64,000 nt of DNA from Tardiphaga robiniae (GCF_013359755.1 NZ_JABMCJ010000079.1:1-64000), one strand, 5' to 3'; shown: positions 27,476-37,207, counted from the first letter of the stretch. Translations and numbers: made by a program. The notes: generated by a model from the letters alone, not told the origin.

Positions 27476-28132
27476 ATGACCTTTCGTAATGGCCTTGCGT
27501 CGCTCCTTCGTCCCGAAGACTCGGTTCTCATTCTGATCGACCACCAGCCCTACCAGCTCGCCAACGTGAACAGCCATGAACCGCAGATGGTGATCAACAA
27601 TACGGCGGGCCTGGCGAAGGCCGCCAAGGCATTCGGCGTTCCCACCATCCTGACCTCGGTGCTCGCCGAGCGTGGCGGTCTCTTATTCCCTCAGATCACC
27701 GACGTGTTCCCCGGCCAGGAGGTGATCGACCGGACCTTCATCAACACCTGGGAAGACCCGAAGGCGGTGGACGCCGTCAAGGCAACGGGCCGCAAGCAAT
27801 TGATCATCGCGGGCCTGTGGACTGAGATCTGCGTCGCGATGCCGACGATCCAGGCCCTCGGCGAGGGCTGGGACGTAACGGTCGTCACCGATGCCTCGGG
27901 CGCCGTTTCGGTCGAGGCCCATCAGGTCGCCATCCAGCGCATGATCGCGGCCGGCGCCAACATGATGACCTGGCTGGCAGTGTCCGCCGAATGGCAGCGC
28001 GACTGGGCGCGGGCTGAGAGTGCCGCCAAGCTAACGGAAGTGATGACGCAGCATGCAGGCGGCAGCGGCATTGCGTATCTGTGGGAGCAACAGCTCCTCA
28101 ATACGCCGGTGCCGAAGAGCGCAGGCGCATAG
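27476..28132 (+). CDS. Isochorismatase-family (YcaC-like) hydrolase
   Basis: A 218-residue cysteine hydrolase fold. Asp22 lies in LIDHQPYQ and Cys119 in WTEICVAM, the expected catalytic pair; length and the C-terminal extension match the YcaC subgroup, whose physiological substrate is unknown. The ATG at 27476 follows AGAGGA; an earlier in-frame ATG at 27416 lacks support. Divergent from the LysR gene and followed by a bidirectional terminator shared with gyrA. Confidence 0.88.
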   Translation: MTFRNGLASLLRPEDSVLILIDHQPYQLANVNSHEPQMVINNTAGLAKAAKAFGVPTILTSVLAERGGLLFPQITDVFPGQEVIDRTFINTWEDPKAVDAVKATGRKQLIIAGLWTEICVAMPTIQALGEGWDVTVVTDASGAVSVEAHQVAIQRMIAAGANMMTWLAVSAEWQRDWARAESAAKLTEVMTQHAGGSGIAYLWEQQLLNTPVPKSAGA

Positions 28133-28220
28133 CGCCGAAAAGCCCCTTTCGACCGAGCAAGCGCGAGGTGTTGGGTTCTCGCTTCGCTCAACCCATCCCG
28201 CACATCACATACATAAAAGA

Positions 28221-28247
28221 AAAACCCGCGGCATGACCGCGGGTTTT
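28221..28247. terminator. Bidirectional terminator between isochorismatase and gyrA
   Basis: AAAACCCGCGG and CCGCGGGTTTT form an 11-bp stem around CATGA. T-runs are present on both strands (TTTTTT downstream on plus, TTTTTCTTTT on minus), so it can serve both convergent genes. Confidence 0.93.
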
Positions 28248-28277
28248 TTATCAACGTGCCAGCCGCTGCGGAGAGCC

Positions 28278-31049
28278 TCAGCCCTCCGCCACCGGCGCAC
28301 CGTTGCCATTCTCGCCCTCTTCGCCCTCGCCCGCCTCGCCGATATGCTCGACCGACACGACGTGCTCGTCGTCAGCCGTGTTGAACACGATGACGCCCTG
28401 GGTCGAACGGCCGGCAATGCGGATACCTTCCACCGGACAGCGGATGAGCTGGCCCTTGTCGGTGACAAGCATGATCTGGTCGCTGTCCTCGACCGGGAAC
28501 GAAGCGATCAGCTTGCCATTACGGTTGTTAACCGACATCGCGACGATACCCTTGCCGCCGCGGCCGGTGGTGCGGTACTCGAACGACGAGGTCCGCTTGC
28601 CGTAGCCGTTCTCGCTGATGGTCAGCACGAACTGCTCGGATGCCGACATCTCGACATAGCGCTGCTCGCCGAGTTCGATGGCGCCGGTCGCCTCTTCGGT
28701 CTCCACAGCAGCCGCCGCTTCGTCCGCGACATCGGCACGCTCCTCGGCGCCGCCGCGACGCACCGCATTGGCACGGCGCAGATAGGCCGCGCGTTCATCT
28801 GAATTTGCCTCCAGATGGCGCAGGATGGTGAGCGAGATCAGCTTGTCGCCCTCCGCCAGCGAAATGCCGCGCACGCCCATGGAGCTGCGGCCCTGGAACA
28901 CGCGAACGTCTGTCACCGGGAAACGGATGCACTGGCCGCCGGCCGCTGTCAGCAGCACGTCGTCATGTTCGGTGGCGATCTGCACATCGACGATCGCTTC
29001 GCCCTCATCGAGCTTCATCGCGATGATGCCGGAGCGCCTGACATCGACGAAGTCAGAGAGCTTGTTGCGGCGAACATTGCCGCCGGTGGTCGCGAACATC
29101 ACGTCGAGATCGTTCCACGTCGCCTCGTCCTCAGGCAGCGGCATGATCGTGGTGATGCGCTCACCCTGCTCCAGCGGCAGGATGTTGATCATCGCCTTGC
29201 CGCGGCCGTTTGGCGGCGCGATCGGCAGACGCCAGACCTTTTCCTTATAGACCTGGCCGCGCGACGAGAAGAACAGCACGGGCGTATGGGTCGAGGCGAC
29301 GAACAGACGCGAGACGAAATCCTCGTCGCGCGTCGCCATGCCGGAGCGGCCCTTGCCGCCGCGACGCTGTGCCCGATAGGTCGAAAGCGGTACGCGCTTG
29401 ACGTAGCCATGATGCGACACCGTCACCACCATGTCTTCGCGCTGGATCAGGTCTTCGTCTTCGACCTCGCCCTCTTGCTCCATGATGACGGTCTTGCGCG
29501 GCGTCGCGAATTCCGACTTCACCGCACCGAGCTCGTCCTTGATGATGCCCTGAACGCGCGCGCGCGAACGCAGGATCTCCAGATAGTCCGCAATCTCGAC
29601 GGCGAGCTTGTCCAGCTCGTCGGAGATTTCTTCGCGGCCCAGAGCTGTCAAGCGAGCCAGTCGCAGATCGAGAATGGCCTTGGCCTGTTCGAAGGACAGC
29701 CGCGCGGTGCCGTCTTCCTCGAGGCGATGACGCGGATCGTCGATCAGCATCATCATCGTCGCCACGTCCTGCGCGGGCCAATGACGCTCCATCAGGATGT
29801 CACGTGCGGTGGCGGGATCCGGCGAAGTACGAATGACACGGATGACTTCGTCGATATTCGCCACTGCAATCGCGAGGCCGACGAGGATATGCGCGCGATC
29901 GCGCGCCTTGTTGAGCAGGAACTTGGTACGGCGCGTGACGACCTGTTCGCGGAACGCGACGAAGATCGTCAGCAGATCCTTCAGGTTCATCAGCAACGGA
30001 CGACCGGTGTCGAGCGCCACCATGTTGGCGCCGAAATTGGTCTGCAGCGGCGTGAACTTGTAAAGCTGGTTGAGCACCACCTCCGGCACCGCGTCCCGCT
30101 TCAATTCGACGACGACGCGAAAACCGTCGCGGTCGGATTCGTCGCGTAGATCGGAAATGCCTTCGATCTTCTTGTCGCGCACCAGTTCGGCGATGCGCTC
30201 CACCATGGTGGCCTTGTTCACCTGGTAGGGAATTTCCGAGACGATGATCGCTTCGCGATCCTTGCGCGTCGGCTCGATCGAGACCTTGCCGCGCATGACG
30301 ATGGAACCGCGGCCGGTGTGATAGGCCGTACGAATTCCGGCGCGGCCGAGAATGATGCCGCCGGTCGGGAAATCCGGACCTGGGATGATCTTGTTCAGAT
30401 CGTCAATGGTCAGTGACGGATCATCGATCAACGCGACGCAGGCGTCGATGACTTCGCCGAGATTGTGCGGCGGGATGTTGGTGGCCATGCCGACGGCAAT
30501 GCCGCCGCCGCCATTCACCAGCAGATTGGGAAACTTCGCGGGCAACACGCGTGGCTCACGGAACGAGCCGTCATAGTTGTCCTGATAGTCGACCGTGTCC
30601 TTGTCGAGATCGTCGAGCAGCGACTGCGCGATCTTGGTCAGGCGCGATTCCGTGTATCGCATCGCGGCGGCCTGATCGCCATCTACCGAACCGAAATTGC
30701 CCTGACCGTCGATCAGCGGCACGCGCATCGAGAAGTCCTGCGCCATGCGGACCATGGCGTCATAGACCGACTGGTCGCCGTGCGGATGATACTTACCAAT
30801 GACGTCGCCGACGGTTCGCGCCGACTTGCGATACGGCTTGTTCCACTCGAAGCCGTTCTCATACATTGCATAGAGAATGCGGCGATGCACCGGCTTCAAG
30901 CCGTCACGCGCATCCGGCAGCGCACGCGCCACGATCACGCTCATGGCGTAATCGAGATACGAACGCTTCATCTCATCGAGGATGGATACGGGACGAATAT
31001 CCGAGGGGGCTGGTGGCTCCCCAGGCTTCTGGTCTTCAGTGTCGGACAA
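28278..31049 (-). CDS. gyrA: DNA gyrase subunit A
   Basis: Catalytic subunit of gyrase, which introduces negative supercoils. The 923-residue protein has the breakage-reunion domain with the active-site tyrosine at residue 132 (AAAMRYTES), and a C-terminal beta-pinwheel with the GyrA box QRRGGKG. An acidic insertion (about 795-830, rich in Ala/Glu) sits within the pinwheel, as seen in alphaproteobacteria. In the quinolone-determining region [14 protein letters not shown], the residue aligned with E. coli Ser83 is Gln93 and Asp97 matches Asp87. The start is TTG at 31049; no other in-frame start is available nearby. Confidence 0.97.
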   Translation of the reverse strand: MSDTEDQKPGEPPAPSDIRPVSILDEMKRSYLDYAMSVIVARALPDARDGLKPVHRRILYAMYENGFEWNKPYRKSARTVGDVIGKYHPHGDQSVYDAMVRMAQDFSMRVPLIDGQGNFGSVDGDQAAAMRYTESRLTKIAQSLLDDLDKDTVDYQDNYDGSFREPRVLPAKFPNLLVNGGGGIAVGMATNIPPHNLGEVIDACVALIDDPSLTIDDLNKIIPGPDFPTGGIILGRAGIRTAYHTGRGSIVMRGKVSIEPTRKDREAIIVSEIPYQVNKATMVERIAELVRDKKIEGISDLRDESDRDGFRVVVELKRDAVPEVVLNQLYKFTPLQTNFGANMVALDTGRPLLMNLKDLLTIFVAFREQVVTRRTKFLLNKARDRAHILVGLAIAVANIDEVIRVIRTSPDPATARDILMERHWPAQDVATMMMLIDDPRHRLEEDGTARLSFEQAKAILDLRLARLTALGREEISDELDKLAVEIADYLEILRSRARVQGIIKDELGAVKSEFATPRKTVIMEQEGEVEDEDLIQREDMVVTVSHHGYVKRVPLSTYRAQRRGGKGRSGMATRDEDFVSRLFVASTHTPVLFFSSRGQVYKEKVWRLPIAPPNGRGKAMINILPLEQGERITTIMPLPEDEATWNDLDVMFATTGGNVRRNKLSDFVDVRRSGIIAMKLDEGEAIVDVQIATEHDDVLLTAAGGQCIRFPVTDVRVFQGRSSMGVRGISLAEGDKLISLTILRHLEANSDERAAYLRRANAVRRGGAEERADVADEAAAAVETEEATGAIELGEQRYVEMSASEQFVLTISENGYGKRTSSFEYRTTGRGGKGIVAMSVNNRNGKLIASFPVEDSDQIMLVTDKGQLIRCPVEGIRIAGRSTQGVIVFNTADDEHVVSVEHIGEAGEGEEGENGNGAPVAEG

Positions 31050-31254
31050 GGATGATTTCCGGTCAGGTTTTGCTGGGAATCATATAGCGCATCGCGCGGC
31101 TTCAAGCCACCCCGCAGACAACGCCCGTGGCTCTATTTTCCTGCTGATTTTTCAAATGCTTACGGGAGCTGTACAGGGCTTGTGAAGTGGCCCCGAATAA
31201 GCCAGCCCGAACCCGCCGAATCTTGCGAAAATCATGCGGCCGTCTTGCAGCAAT

Positions 31255-31659
31255 CTAGCGACCGAACACCACGGTGTGCATGACCCGGCCGGGCACAAGG
31301 GTGAACACGCCGGCGATCACCAGGGCGCCGGCGAAGATCGAAATCATGGTGATGGCATGCGCCCTGACGCGGTGCCGGCGTGCGGCGACCACTCCGACCA
31401 CCAGCATCACCGGCGCGATGATCGACAGCAGGTGGATCGGGCTCCAGTCTCGCCACAGCCGGTAGCTATGGCCGTGGATCCCAAACGAACTGATCGCAAC
31501 GGTGGCGAGCAGGATCACCCAGATCCAGCCGAGCGTCCTGTGTGGCAGCGTGCCCTTGGGCGCGATCAATTGAACGACACCGAGCACGAATGCGACCATG
31601 GCCGCAAAAGCATGCAGCGGGATTGGAGCGGCGGCATCAAGCAGCGGCTGAAGCGACAT
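31255..31659 (-). CDS. DUF2306-like small membrane protein
   Basis: A 134-residue inner-membrane protein with four predicted helices (about 15-32, 45-62, 76-92 and 103-122). It has a histidine-rich loop pattern (LPHRTLGWIW, GIHGHSYRLW and PIHLLS) typical of DUF2306 proteins. Function unknown; such histidines might bind haem or metal, but this is speculation. It lies upstream of gyrA in the opposite sense of promoter sharing and appears monocistronic. The start is ATG at 31659. Confidence 0.7.
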   Translation of the reverse strand: MSLQPLLDAAAPIPLHAFAAMVAFVLGVVQLIAPKGTLPHRTLGWIWVILLATVAISSFGIHGHSYRLWRDWSPIHLLSIIAPVMLVVGVVAARRHRVRAHAITMISIFAGALVIAGVFTLVPGRVMHTVVFGR

Positions 31660-31850
31660 GGTGGCCCTCGTGTTCAGGAGGCAGCATCAGCTCACCATCG
31701 CAGAAATCTTTCCATTGTAAAGATCATATTGCCGCCGCGTTGCCACAGCTAACCGCACCCTCAAAAAGCAAAACGCGCTGCAAGCAATCAGCTCACAGCG
31801 CGCGATGCAGAAGTTCAGGACGTCCTGACAGCAGATCAGAAGGGTTATAT

Positions 31851-32153
31851 GTGGTTATGGACGTGATGCGTGAGGCGGTCGAGGAGCGCGCCGGTGACCG
31901 AGGCTGGATTCCGGGATATCTCCAGGTCGCGCCTGGCGGACGGCTGCACCTTGTTTCGTGCGCGCCTCACGGGCTGATCGTGGCTGAATGGTTGGTTTCG
32001 GACGCAAGGCTCTCCGAGACAGGGGACCGCGCTAGTCGAGGCGACCCAAAGTATCCATGCCTCGCTCCGGGCGGACCGGGGCTCGACCACGCAATGATTC
32101 AAATCGTGAGCGAGCGTCAGATGCTGCCACCAGGCCCCCGTGCGAAATGTTGA
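31851..32153 (+). CDS. Possible small protein, no family recognised
   Basis: A 100-codon frame starting at GTG 31851, preceded by AAGGG at good spacing, with third positions moderately rich in G/C. The product would be soluble (WIPGYLQVAPGGRLHLVSCA...). It runs 37 bases into the end of the convergent P-loop gene. No family is recognised and it may be spurious. Confidence 0.35.
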   Translation: MVMDVMREAVEERAGDRGWIPGYLQVAPGGRLHLVSCAPHGLIVAEWLVSDARLSETGDRASRGDPKYPCLAPGGPGLDHAMIQIVSERQMLPPGPRAKC

Positions 32154-32941
32154 GATCCATCAAGTTCATAGTTGCCAGCTAATCCAGTGGTTTGGCTTTT
32201 ATCGCCTTGGTCACCCAGGGCGGCCTCATTGATATGCTCTCCTAGGACTCGCGTGATGACCTTATCGAAATTGAGGGGGTCGGCACCGTTGACTTGTATC
32301 AAGGACCATCCGTCCCGGCGCAAGCACTCGCCGATCTCCCTTGAGATATTGGCCTGCTTCAAGCCCCTGTCCACGCCGAGTTCGAACAGGAGGACTTCGA
32401 TGAGCGGCTGGTGCGCATGCCGATCCGTAAGACGGCGGCGCAACGTTTCCTGCGGCGCATCGAGCTGGACAAGCAGGTCCGGTCGCGGAAGGAACGCTAG
32501 GCAGTCACGAACCACGTCAATGCTTGGAGTTCGCGCCAGCAAAACCAGCGCACACAATGCCTGGATCAGGCCTTCTTCAAAAATGAAGTAACCTTCCGAT
32601 TCCTGCGCTTTACGCCAAGATTCGCACAGTAGAGCGATGTCGACCTTCATGCGCCACGACCATGTGCGGCTTCGTAGCGGGATTGATGCTAGAAGCCGCG
32701 CCGCGACACCGTCCTTCGGCAGGGTCGATAGCAAGACAGGACCGGAGGTGGCAATCTTTCTGCCAATACGCCCAATGCCATGGCGCGTCTCCGGGCCGTC
32801 ATCCTGGGCCGACGCATATTCAATCAGGCGATAACCGTTCACTGTCTTCAGGTTGATGCCTTCTTGCGCCAGCCCCCGGCAGAGGCCGCGAAGAAGTGTG
32901 GTCTTGCCTGCACCCGGCGGCCCAAATAACTCGATGATCAT
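32117..32941 (-). CDS. P-loop NTPase, thymidylate-kinase-like
   Basis: A 274-residue protein opening with a Walker A loop GPPGAGKTT at residues 7-15. It shows the layout of small-molecule kinases: a central acidic FEEG segment and an arginine-rich lid (LRRRLTDRH). Function unknown; proteins of this type occur beside surface-glycan genes. The ATG at 32941 puts the P-loop at the N-terminus; an upstream in-frame start at 33019 would add 26 residues. A truncated relative is encoded at 33979, on the other side of a methyltransferase gene. Codon use is less GC-rich than neighbours. Confidence 0.7.
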   Translation of the reverse strand: MIIELFGPPGAGKTTLLRGLCRGLAQEGINLKTVNGYRLIEYASAQDDGPETRHGIGRIGRKIATSGPVLLSTLPKDGVAARLLASIPLRSRTWSWRMKVDIALLCESWRKAQESEGYFIFEEGLIQALCALVLLARTPSIDVVRDCLAFLPRPDLLVQLDAPQETLRRRLTDRHAHQPLIEVLLFELGVDRGLKQANISREIGECLRRDGWSLIQVNGADPLNFDKVITRVLGEHINEAALGDQGDKSQTTGLAGNYELDGSQHFARGPGGSI

Positions 32942-33169
32942 GGTGGAATGCCCAGCGCCTCGGAACAAGCTGTCATTTACCTGCAGGTCAGAGCTTAGCC
33001 GGATTACAAACCACACCAACGTTCATTTGAATGACTGTTCGGATCCGCGGACTGCCGCCCGTCGACTAGTCGGATCACGCCTGCCGCTCCGTTCCGGCAT
33101 CGTGCGAATGCATGAAGACGTCGTCCCGACATCGAGGTTAGCGTCGGCGGACTCGAGGGACATATCCTT

Positions 33170-33967
33170 ATGCTCAACGGTGACACGCCCAGCTATCGCG
33201 CGAGCCACCAGTCGGTTGATGTCGTTGCCGACTACGTCAGCACCTTCGAGGTGGGCCATTGCGCGGCATTGTGGCGGGACGTCGAACAGCCCTTGCTCGA
33301 AAGCATTCTGCGCCGGCTCGGAGGGCCACAGCGAACAAGCCTCGACTTCGCCTGCGGAACCGGACGCATTGCGAAGGTCGCCGCTCGGTTGTTCGGCTCG
33401 GTTGTCGGGGTCGATGTGTCAGAAGCGATGCTTTCGGCAGCTTCGGTGCCAGACAACGTGACGCTGCTATGCGTCGACGTCACCAAGGTTCCTCTCGAAC
33501 AGACATTTGACGTTGCCACCGCATTTCGGTTCTTCTTGAATGCAGAAGACACGCTTAGGCGCGACGCATTGCGGGCGATCTATCGGCATCTTCGCAACGA
33601 CGGCGTATTGGTGTGCAATATCCAGCTCAATGCAACGTCACCCATCGGGTCGTTCAGTCGTGTCCTGAACTGGGCATATCCGAGCAGACCTCGACACACC
33701 CTGACTTTGTATCAATTTTCAAGCCTGCTGTCGGATGAGGGATTTGAGGTCGTGGAGAGCACGTATTACGGCTATCTCCCGCGACCGGGCCGGTTGTTTC
33801 CACATCTCTGCGAGGCGCTGATCGAGCCATTCGAAAAGGCGTGCCGGAGGCTCAAGGTGCCGGGATTATTGGCGGAGAGTTTTATTGTCGCGGCGCGAAA
33901 GCGGGAACGCCTGTTTCCTCAGGTGCAGGACCCTCGGCGAATCGTGCAGGCACCAACAACCTCTTGA
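33170..33967 (+). CDS. Class I SAM-dependent methyltransferase
   Basis: A 265-residue methyltransferase. Motif I is LDFACGTGRIAKV (about residues 57-69), followed by VVGVDVSEAML and a DVATAFRFFLN segment at motif IV, which is the typical Rossmann order. The substrate is unknown. Its stop lies 11 bases before the truncated P-loop gene, so the two were probably one transcript. The pair, with the divergent P-loop NTPase, makes a small accessory group between gyrA and ssb. Confidence 0.8.
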   Translation: MLNGDTPSYRASHQSVDVVADYVSTFEVGHCAALWRDVEQPLLESILRRLGGPQRTSLDFACGTGRIAKVAARLFGSVVGVDVSEAMLSAASVPDNVTLLCVDVTKVPLEQTFDVATAFRFFLNAEDTLRRDALRAIYRHLRNDGVLVCNIQLNATSPIGSFSRVLNWAYPSRPRHTLTLYQFSSLLSDEGFEVVESTYYGYLPRPGRLFPHLCEALIEPFEKACRRLKVPGLLAESFIVAARKRERLFPQVQDPRRIVQAPTTS

Positions 33968-33978
33968 GGTTCGGGAGC

Positions 33979-34089
33979 ATGATCATCGAGTTCTTTGGCC
34001 CGGCAGCCGCAGGAAAGACCACCTTCGCCCACGCGCTGTGCAAGCGGCTCAACGAGCGCGGCCATCATGCGAATGTTGTGCTCAGCTAG
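33979..34089 (+). pseudogene. Truncated P-loop NTPase
   Basis: An ATG-initiated frame encodes MIIEFFGPAAAGKTTFAHAL and about 16 more residues, then a TAG. The Walker A region is closely similar to the N-terminus of the 274-residue NTPase at 32117-32941. The rest of the protein is missing, and the sequence after about 34110 is not related, leading into the ssb terminator. It is a 36-codon remnant of a paralogous gene. Confidence 0.8.
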
Positions 34090-34207
34090 CCCAAGGGTCC
34101 GGCAGCCCGCTCTCCCTATCCAAGAGAAGCCCAAACCTCTCGCCGCCCTCCATTACAACGGGCTTTACGCGAAATCGGCTGGCAATGCGTTGATTTATCA
34201 AACGAAA

Positions 34208-34233
34208 GCCCCGCTTGTTTACACAAGCGGGGC
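34208..34233 (-). terminator. Rho-independent terminator of ssb
   Basis: GCCCCGCTTGT and ACAAGCGGGGC form an 11-bp stem. On the minus strand it is followed by TTTCGTTTG, so it terminates transcripts coming from ssb. Confidence 0.8.
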
Positions 34234-34342
34234 CCACAGAATCTGATTCGAGTCTCGTCGGCAATCCGGAAGCTGAAAAACGCTAAGTCATTGAAGAAGC
34301 GACGAAAGCGTTTTTTAGTTTACACACAGCTCCAACCAACAG

Positions 34343-34849
34343 TCAGAACGGGATGTCGTCATCCATGTCGCTGCCGCGGCCACCACCGCCGGCCGGTGCG
34401 GCCACGCGGCGCTGCGGCGGAGCGCTCGACTGGCCGCCGCCGAAGCTGTCGCCCATGTCATCGCCGCCGTAACCGCCGCCACCACCCGCGCCGCCGCCCT
34501 TGCCGTCGAGCATGGTCAGCGTCGAGTTGAAGCCCTGCAGCACGATCTCGGTGGAGTATTTCTCGACACCCTGCGGATCGGTCCATTTGCGGGTCTGCAG
34601 CGCGCCTTCGATATAAACCTTGGCGCCCTTCTTCAGATACTGCTCGGCGACCTTGGCGAGACCTTCGCTGAAGATCACGACGCGATGCCACTCGGTCTTT
34701 TCCTTGCGCTCGCCGGTGCCCTTGTCGCGCCAGGTATCCGAGGTCGCGACGGTCAGGTTGACGACCGGGTTGCCGTTCTGCATCCGGCGGACTTCTGGAT
34801 CCTTGCCGAGATTGCCGACCAAAATCACCTTGTTGACGCTACCCGCCAT
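34343..34849 (-). CDS. ssb: Single-stranded DNA-binding protein
   Basis: A 168-residue SSB that coats single-stranded DNA in replication, recombination and repair. The OB fold occupies about residues 1-112 (starting [20 protein letters not shown]). A glycine-rich linker follows, and the acidic tail ends MDDDIPF, the partner-binding tip. GGAGAG precedes the ATG at 34849. A GTTC-N7-GTTC LexA box lies 170 bases upstream, so SOS control is likely. In many alphaproteobacteria ssb and uvrA are adjacent and divergent; here two porin-like genes lie between them. Confidence 0.97.
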   Translation of the reverse strand: MAGSVNKVILVGNLGKDPEVRRMQNGNPVVNLTVATSDTWRDKGTGERKEKTEWHRVVIFSEGLAKVAEQYLKKGAKVYIEGALQTRKWTDPQGVEKYSTEIVLQGFNSTLTMLDGKGGGAGGGGGYGGDDMGDSFGGGQSSAPPQRRVAAPAGGGGRGSDMDDDIPF

Positions 34850-35018
34850 GCCACTCTCCTACGCTCGAACCTGAATTTGCTGATTGGGCGCCGGCGCAGG
34901 CCCTGGCCCGCGCGCAAACGCCGCTGATGATGCGACCCTATACGGTCCGCGCTCCCGCGCAGGCCCCCGCGACCGGGTTATCCACGATCTCTTATATGAT
35001 CGTCGTCCCATATAGCAT

Positions 35019-35033
35019 GTTCCATTTTTGTTC
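35019..35033. promoter_or_regulatory. LexA (SOS) box upstream of ssb
   Basis: GTTC-CATTTTT-GTTC matches the alphaproteobacterial LexA consensus GTTC-N7-GTTC exactly. A further AGAAC eight bases on makes a GTTCT-CA-AGAAC inverted repeat with the second half-site. It lies 170 bases from the ssb start and 282 bases before the first porin-like gene. Confidence 0.8.
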
Positions 35034-35314
35034 TCAAGAACACCCCTTGGCGAATTGTTGGGCGACGACGAAGTGCCGAGTCGTCGCTGTCGCGTCTGAG
35101 TCGAGCAATAGTGGAACCCGAAGGGAACCGCGCCCCGCCAAAATTCATATACCTTTCATTAACTTAGAAACGGCCAAACATCGAAGACGAGTGTGCTATT
35201 TGGGTGACGGACTTTTTGGCAGACTTGCGTATATTTCGATCACTGAATTGCATTTGGCGCTTGCGCCGGGACACGAGGCTTCGCCGACGCGAAGCAATTT
35301 TGGGGAGAATTCAC

Positions 35315-36046
35315 ATGAAGAAGTTTCTTTTGGGCACCGTTGCCTTGATCGCTCTGGGCGCTTCGGTTCCGGCAATGGCTGCTGACTTGGCCGCTCGTCC
35401 CTATACCAAGGCTCCGGCTTATGTTCCCGCCCCGATCTACAACTGGACCGGTTTCTACATCGGCGGTCACGTCGGCGGCGCGTTCAACGGTTCGAACGGC
35501 TTCGGCGGCACCTCCGACAATTCGGACGGCCGTTTCCTCGGCGGTCTGCAGATCGGCTACGACTACCAGTTCGCTCCGAACTGGGTGTTCGGCATCGAAG
35601 GTCAGTACAGCTGGGTTGGTTCGAACAACACCAACGTCGCTTTCGTTCCGGCTGGCGTCACCTACAACCTGAACCAGAAGGGCCTCGCCTCGGTCACCGG
35701 TCGCATCGGTTACACCTGGGGTCCGGCACTGCTCTACGTGAAGGGCGGCTACGCTTATTCCGACTACAGCGAATCGCTGGTCACGACCGTTGGCGCCGTT
35801 CCGGTGGCTTTCGCAGCTGGCACCAAGCATGACGGTTACACCGTCGGCGCCGGCCTCGAATACCTGTTCACCCAGAACTGGTCGGGCAAGGTTGAGTACC
35901 AGTACTACGACTTCGGCAAGACCACTTTTGCTGCTCCGTCGCCGATTGGCATCGTCGGCCTGTCGTCCCGCAACGACGAGCACACCGTCAAGGCTGGCCT
36001 GAACTACCGCTTCAACTGGGGTGGCCCGGTCGTCGCGAAGTATTGA
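35315..36046 (+). CDS. Outer-membrane beta-barrel protein, Omp25/31 type
   Basis: A 243-residue 8-stranded barrel. The signal peptide is followed by the family's mature start ADLAARPYTKAP and an NWTGFYIGGHVGG first strand; it ends in GPVVAKY, with C-terminal aromatic residues for barrel assembly. GGGGAG lies at proper distance before the ATG at 35315. A rho-independent hairpin follows. It is a tandem paralogue of the next gene. Such proteins are abundant surface components in Bradyrhizobium and Brucella relatives, with poorly defined function. Confidence 0.92.
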   Translation: MKKFLLGTVALIALGASVPAMAADLAARPYTKAPAYVPAPIYNWTGFYIGGHVGGAFNGSNGFGGTSDNSDGRFLGGLQIGYDYQFAPNWVFGIEGQYSWVGSNNTNVAFVPAGVTYNLNQKGLASVTGRIGYTWGPALLYVKGGYAYSDYSESLVTTVGAVPVAFAAGTKHDGYTVGAGLEYLFTQNWSGKVEYQYYDFGKTTFAAPSPIGIVGLSSRNDEHTVKAGLNYRFNWGGPVVAKY

Positions 36047-36080
36047 TCTTCGCGCCTGATCTCAGGCTTCTGACTTCGGA

Positions 36081-36107
36081 AAGGCCGGCGGAAACGCCGG
36101 CCTTTTT
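36081..36107 (+). terminator. Terminator of first Omp gene
   Basis: AAGGCCGGCG, loop GAAA, CGCCGGCCTT, then TTT. Nearly the same hairpin and flank follow the second Omp gene. Confidence 0.9.
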
Positions 36108-36283
36108 CATTTCATCGTAGCCGGTCCGTTGCCTGGAAGTGGTCGCACTAACTTGCTTCTATTCTGGCGCGTAGATATGCACTTTCGCGCAACCCCCGCG
36201 TTAGTTTCTTGGTGTTGCAATCGAAATACAGACGGCCTTACTGAATCACGCTAGGGTTGCGACATCAATTGGGGAGTCTGACC

Positions 36284-37072
36284 ATGAAGAAAATTCTGAT
36301 CGCATCCGTCGCCCTCGCCGCTGTCGGCGCCGGAACATCGGCTTCAGCTGCCGATCTGGCAGCGCGGCCCTACACCAAGGCGCGGCCGCCGATCGTCGAT
36401 CCGACCTACAACTGGTCCGGCTTCTATATCGGCGCCAATGCAGGCTATGGCTGGGGTCGCGAAGATCATACCGACCTGCTGCCCGGCTTTGGCGGCTTCT
36501 GGACCTCCGGTACGTTCAGCCCCCTCGGCACCACCCAGCGCACCAAGCCCGCCGGCGCCGTCTATGGCGGTCAGGCGGGTTACAACTGGCAGTCGGCCAA
36601 TTGGGTGTTCGGCGTCGAACTCGCAGGCGGCGGCGCGAACATGCGCGCGACTGACATCAGCATCTTCTTCCCAGGCTCGGATCGGATCAGCTCGAGGATC
36701 GATAGCACCCTCACTGCCTCCGGCCGCCTCGGCTACGCCTTCAACAACTGGTTGCCCTATGTGAAGGGCGGCTACGCCGGTGCCCGATTGAAGATGAGCA
36801 ATTTCGACATTTTCGGAAGCCATCTGGACAACAGCCAGTGGCGCAGTGGCTACGTCGTCGGCGCGGGTCTTGAATATGGCTTCGCGACGAACTGGATCGT
36901 CGGTGTCGAGTATAATTACATGGATTTCGGCACGACGTCGTTCAGCGGTCAAAATCTCACGGCGACCGGAGTTCTGTTCGGCACCGAAAGGTTTGACGAC
37001 AAGCTGACCGTGTCCACGGTCACCGCCCGTCTGAGCTACAAGTTCGGTGGCCCGGTCGTCGCGAAGTATTGA
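36284..37072 (+). CDS. Outer-membrane beta-barrel protein, Omp25/31 type (paralogue)
   Basis: A 262-residue paralogue of the preceding gene: same signal, same ADLAARPYTKA mature start, NWSGFYIGANAGYGWG first strand, and identical GGPVVAKY end. The 3' flanks of both genes also match, including the terminator, showing a tandem duplication that covered coding and downstream sequence. GGGGAG precedes the ATG at 36284. The external loops differ most, as expected for surface-exposed segments. Confidence 0.92.
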   Translation: MKKILIASVALAAVGAGTSASAADLAARPYTKARPPIVDPTYNWSGFYIGANAGYGWGREDHTDLLPGFGGFWTSGTFSPLGTTQRTKPAGAVYGGQAGYNWQSANWVFGVELAGGGANMRATDISIFFPGSDRISSRIDSTLTASGRLGYAFNNWLPYVKGGYAGARLKMSNFDIFGSHLDNSQWRSGYVVGAGLEYGFATNWIVGVEYNYMDFGTTSFSGQNLTATGVLFGTERFDDKLTVSTVTARLSYKFGGPVVAKY

Positions 37073-37104
37073 GCTTCGCCTGATCTCGGGCTCCTGACTT
37101 CGGA

Positions 37105-37129
37105 AAGGCCGGCGGAAACGCCGGCCTTT
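37105..37129 (+). terminator. Terminator of second Omp gene
   Basis: Stem AAGGCCGGCG/CGCCGGCCTT with GAAA loop, then TTCTC. Same hairpin as at 36081. Confidence 0.88.
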
Positions 37130-37207
37130 CTCGTTTGCCGGCCGCTGCGCAACCTCTCTCCCAACAAACCGTTGATCGTTGCTTCGGAGCACTGGAAATT
37201 CCCGCCC

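Noticed and set aside
28815-30149. 444-codon plus-strand frame opposite gyrA
   Set aside because: Rich in His/Arg/Asp as typical of antisense translation of GC-rich genes; gyrA on the other strand is complete and conserved.
34978-34986. TTATCCACG, one mismatch from a DnaA box, in the ssb upstream region
   Set aside because: A single near-match without a cluster of boxes, AT-rich unwinding element or replication genes does not support an origin.
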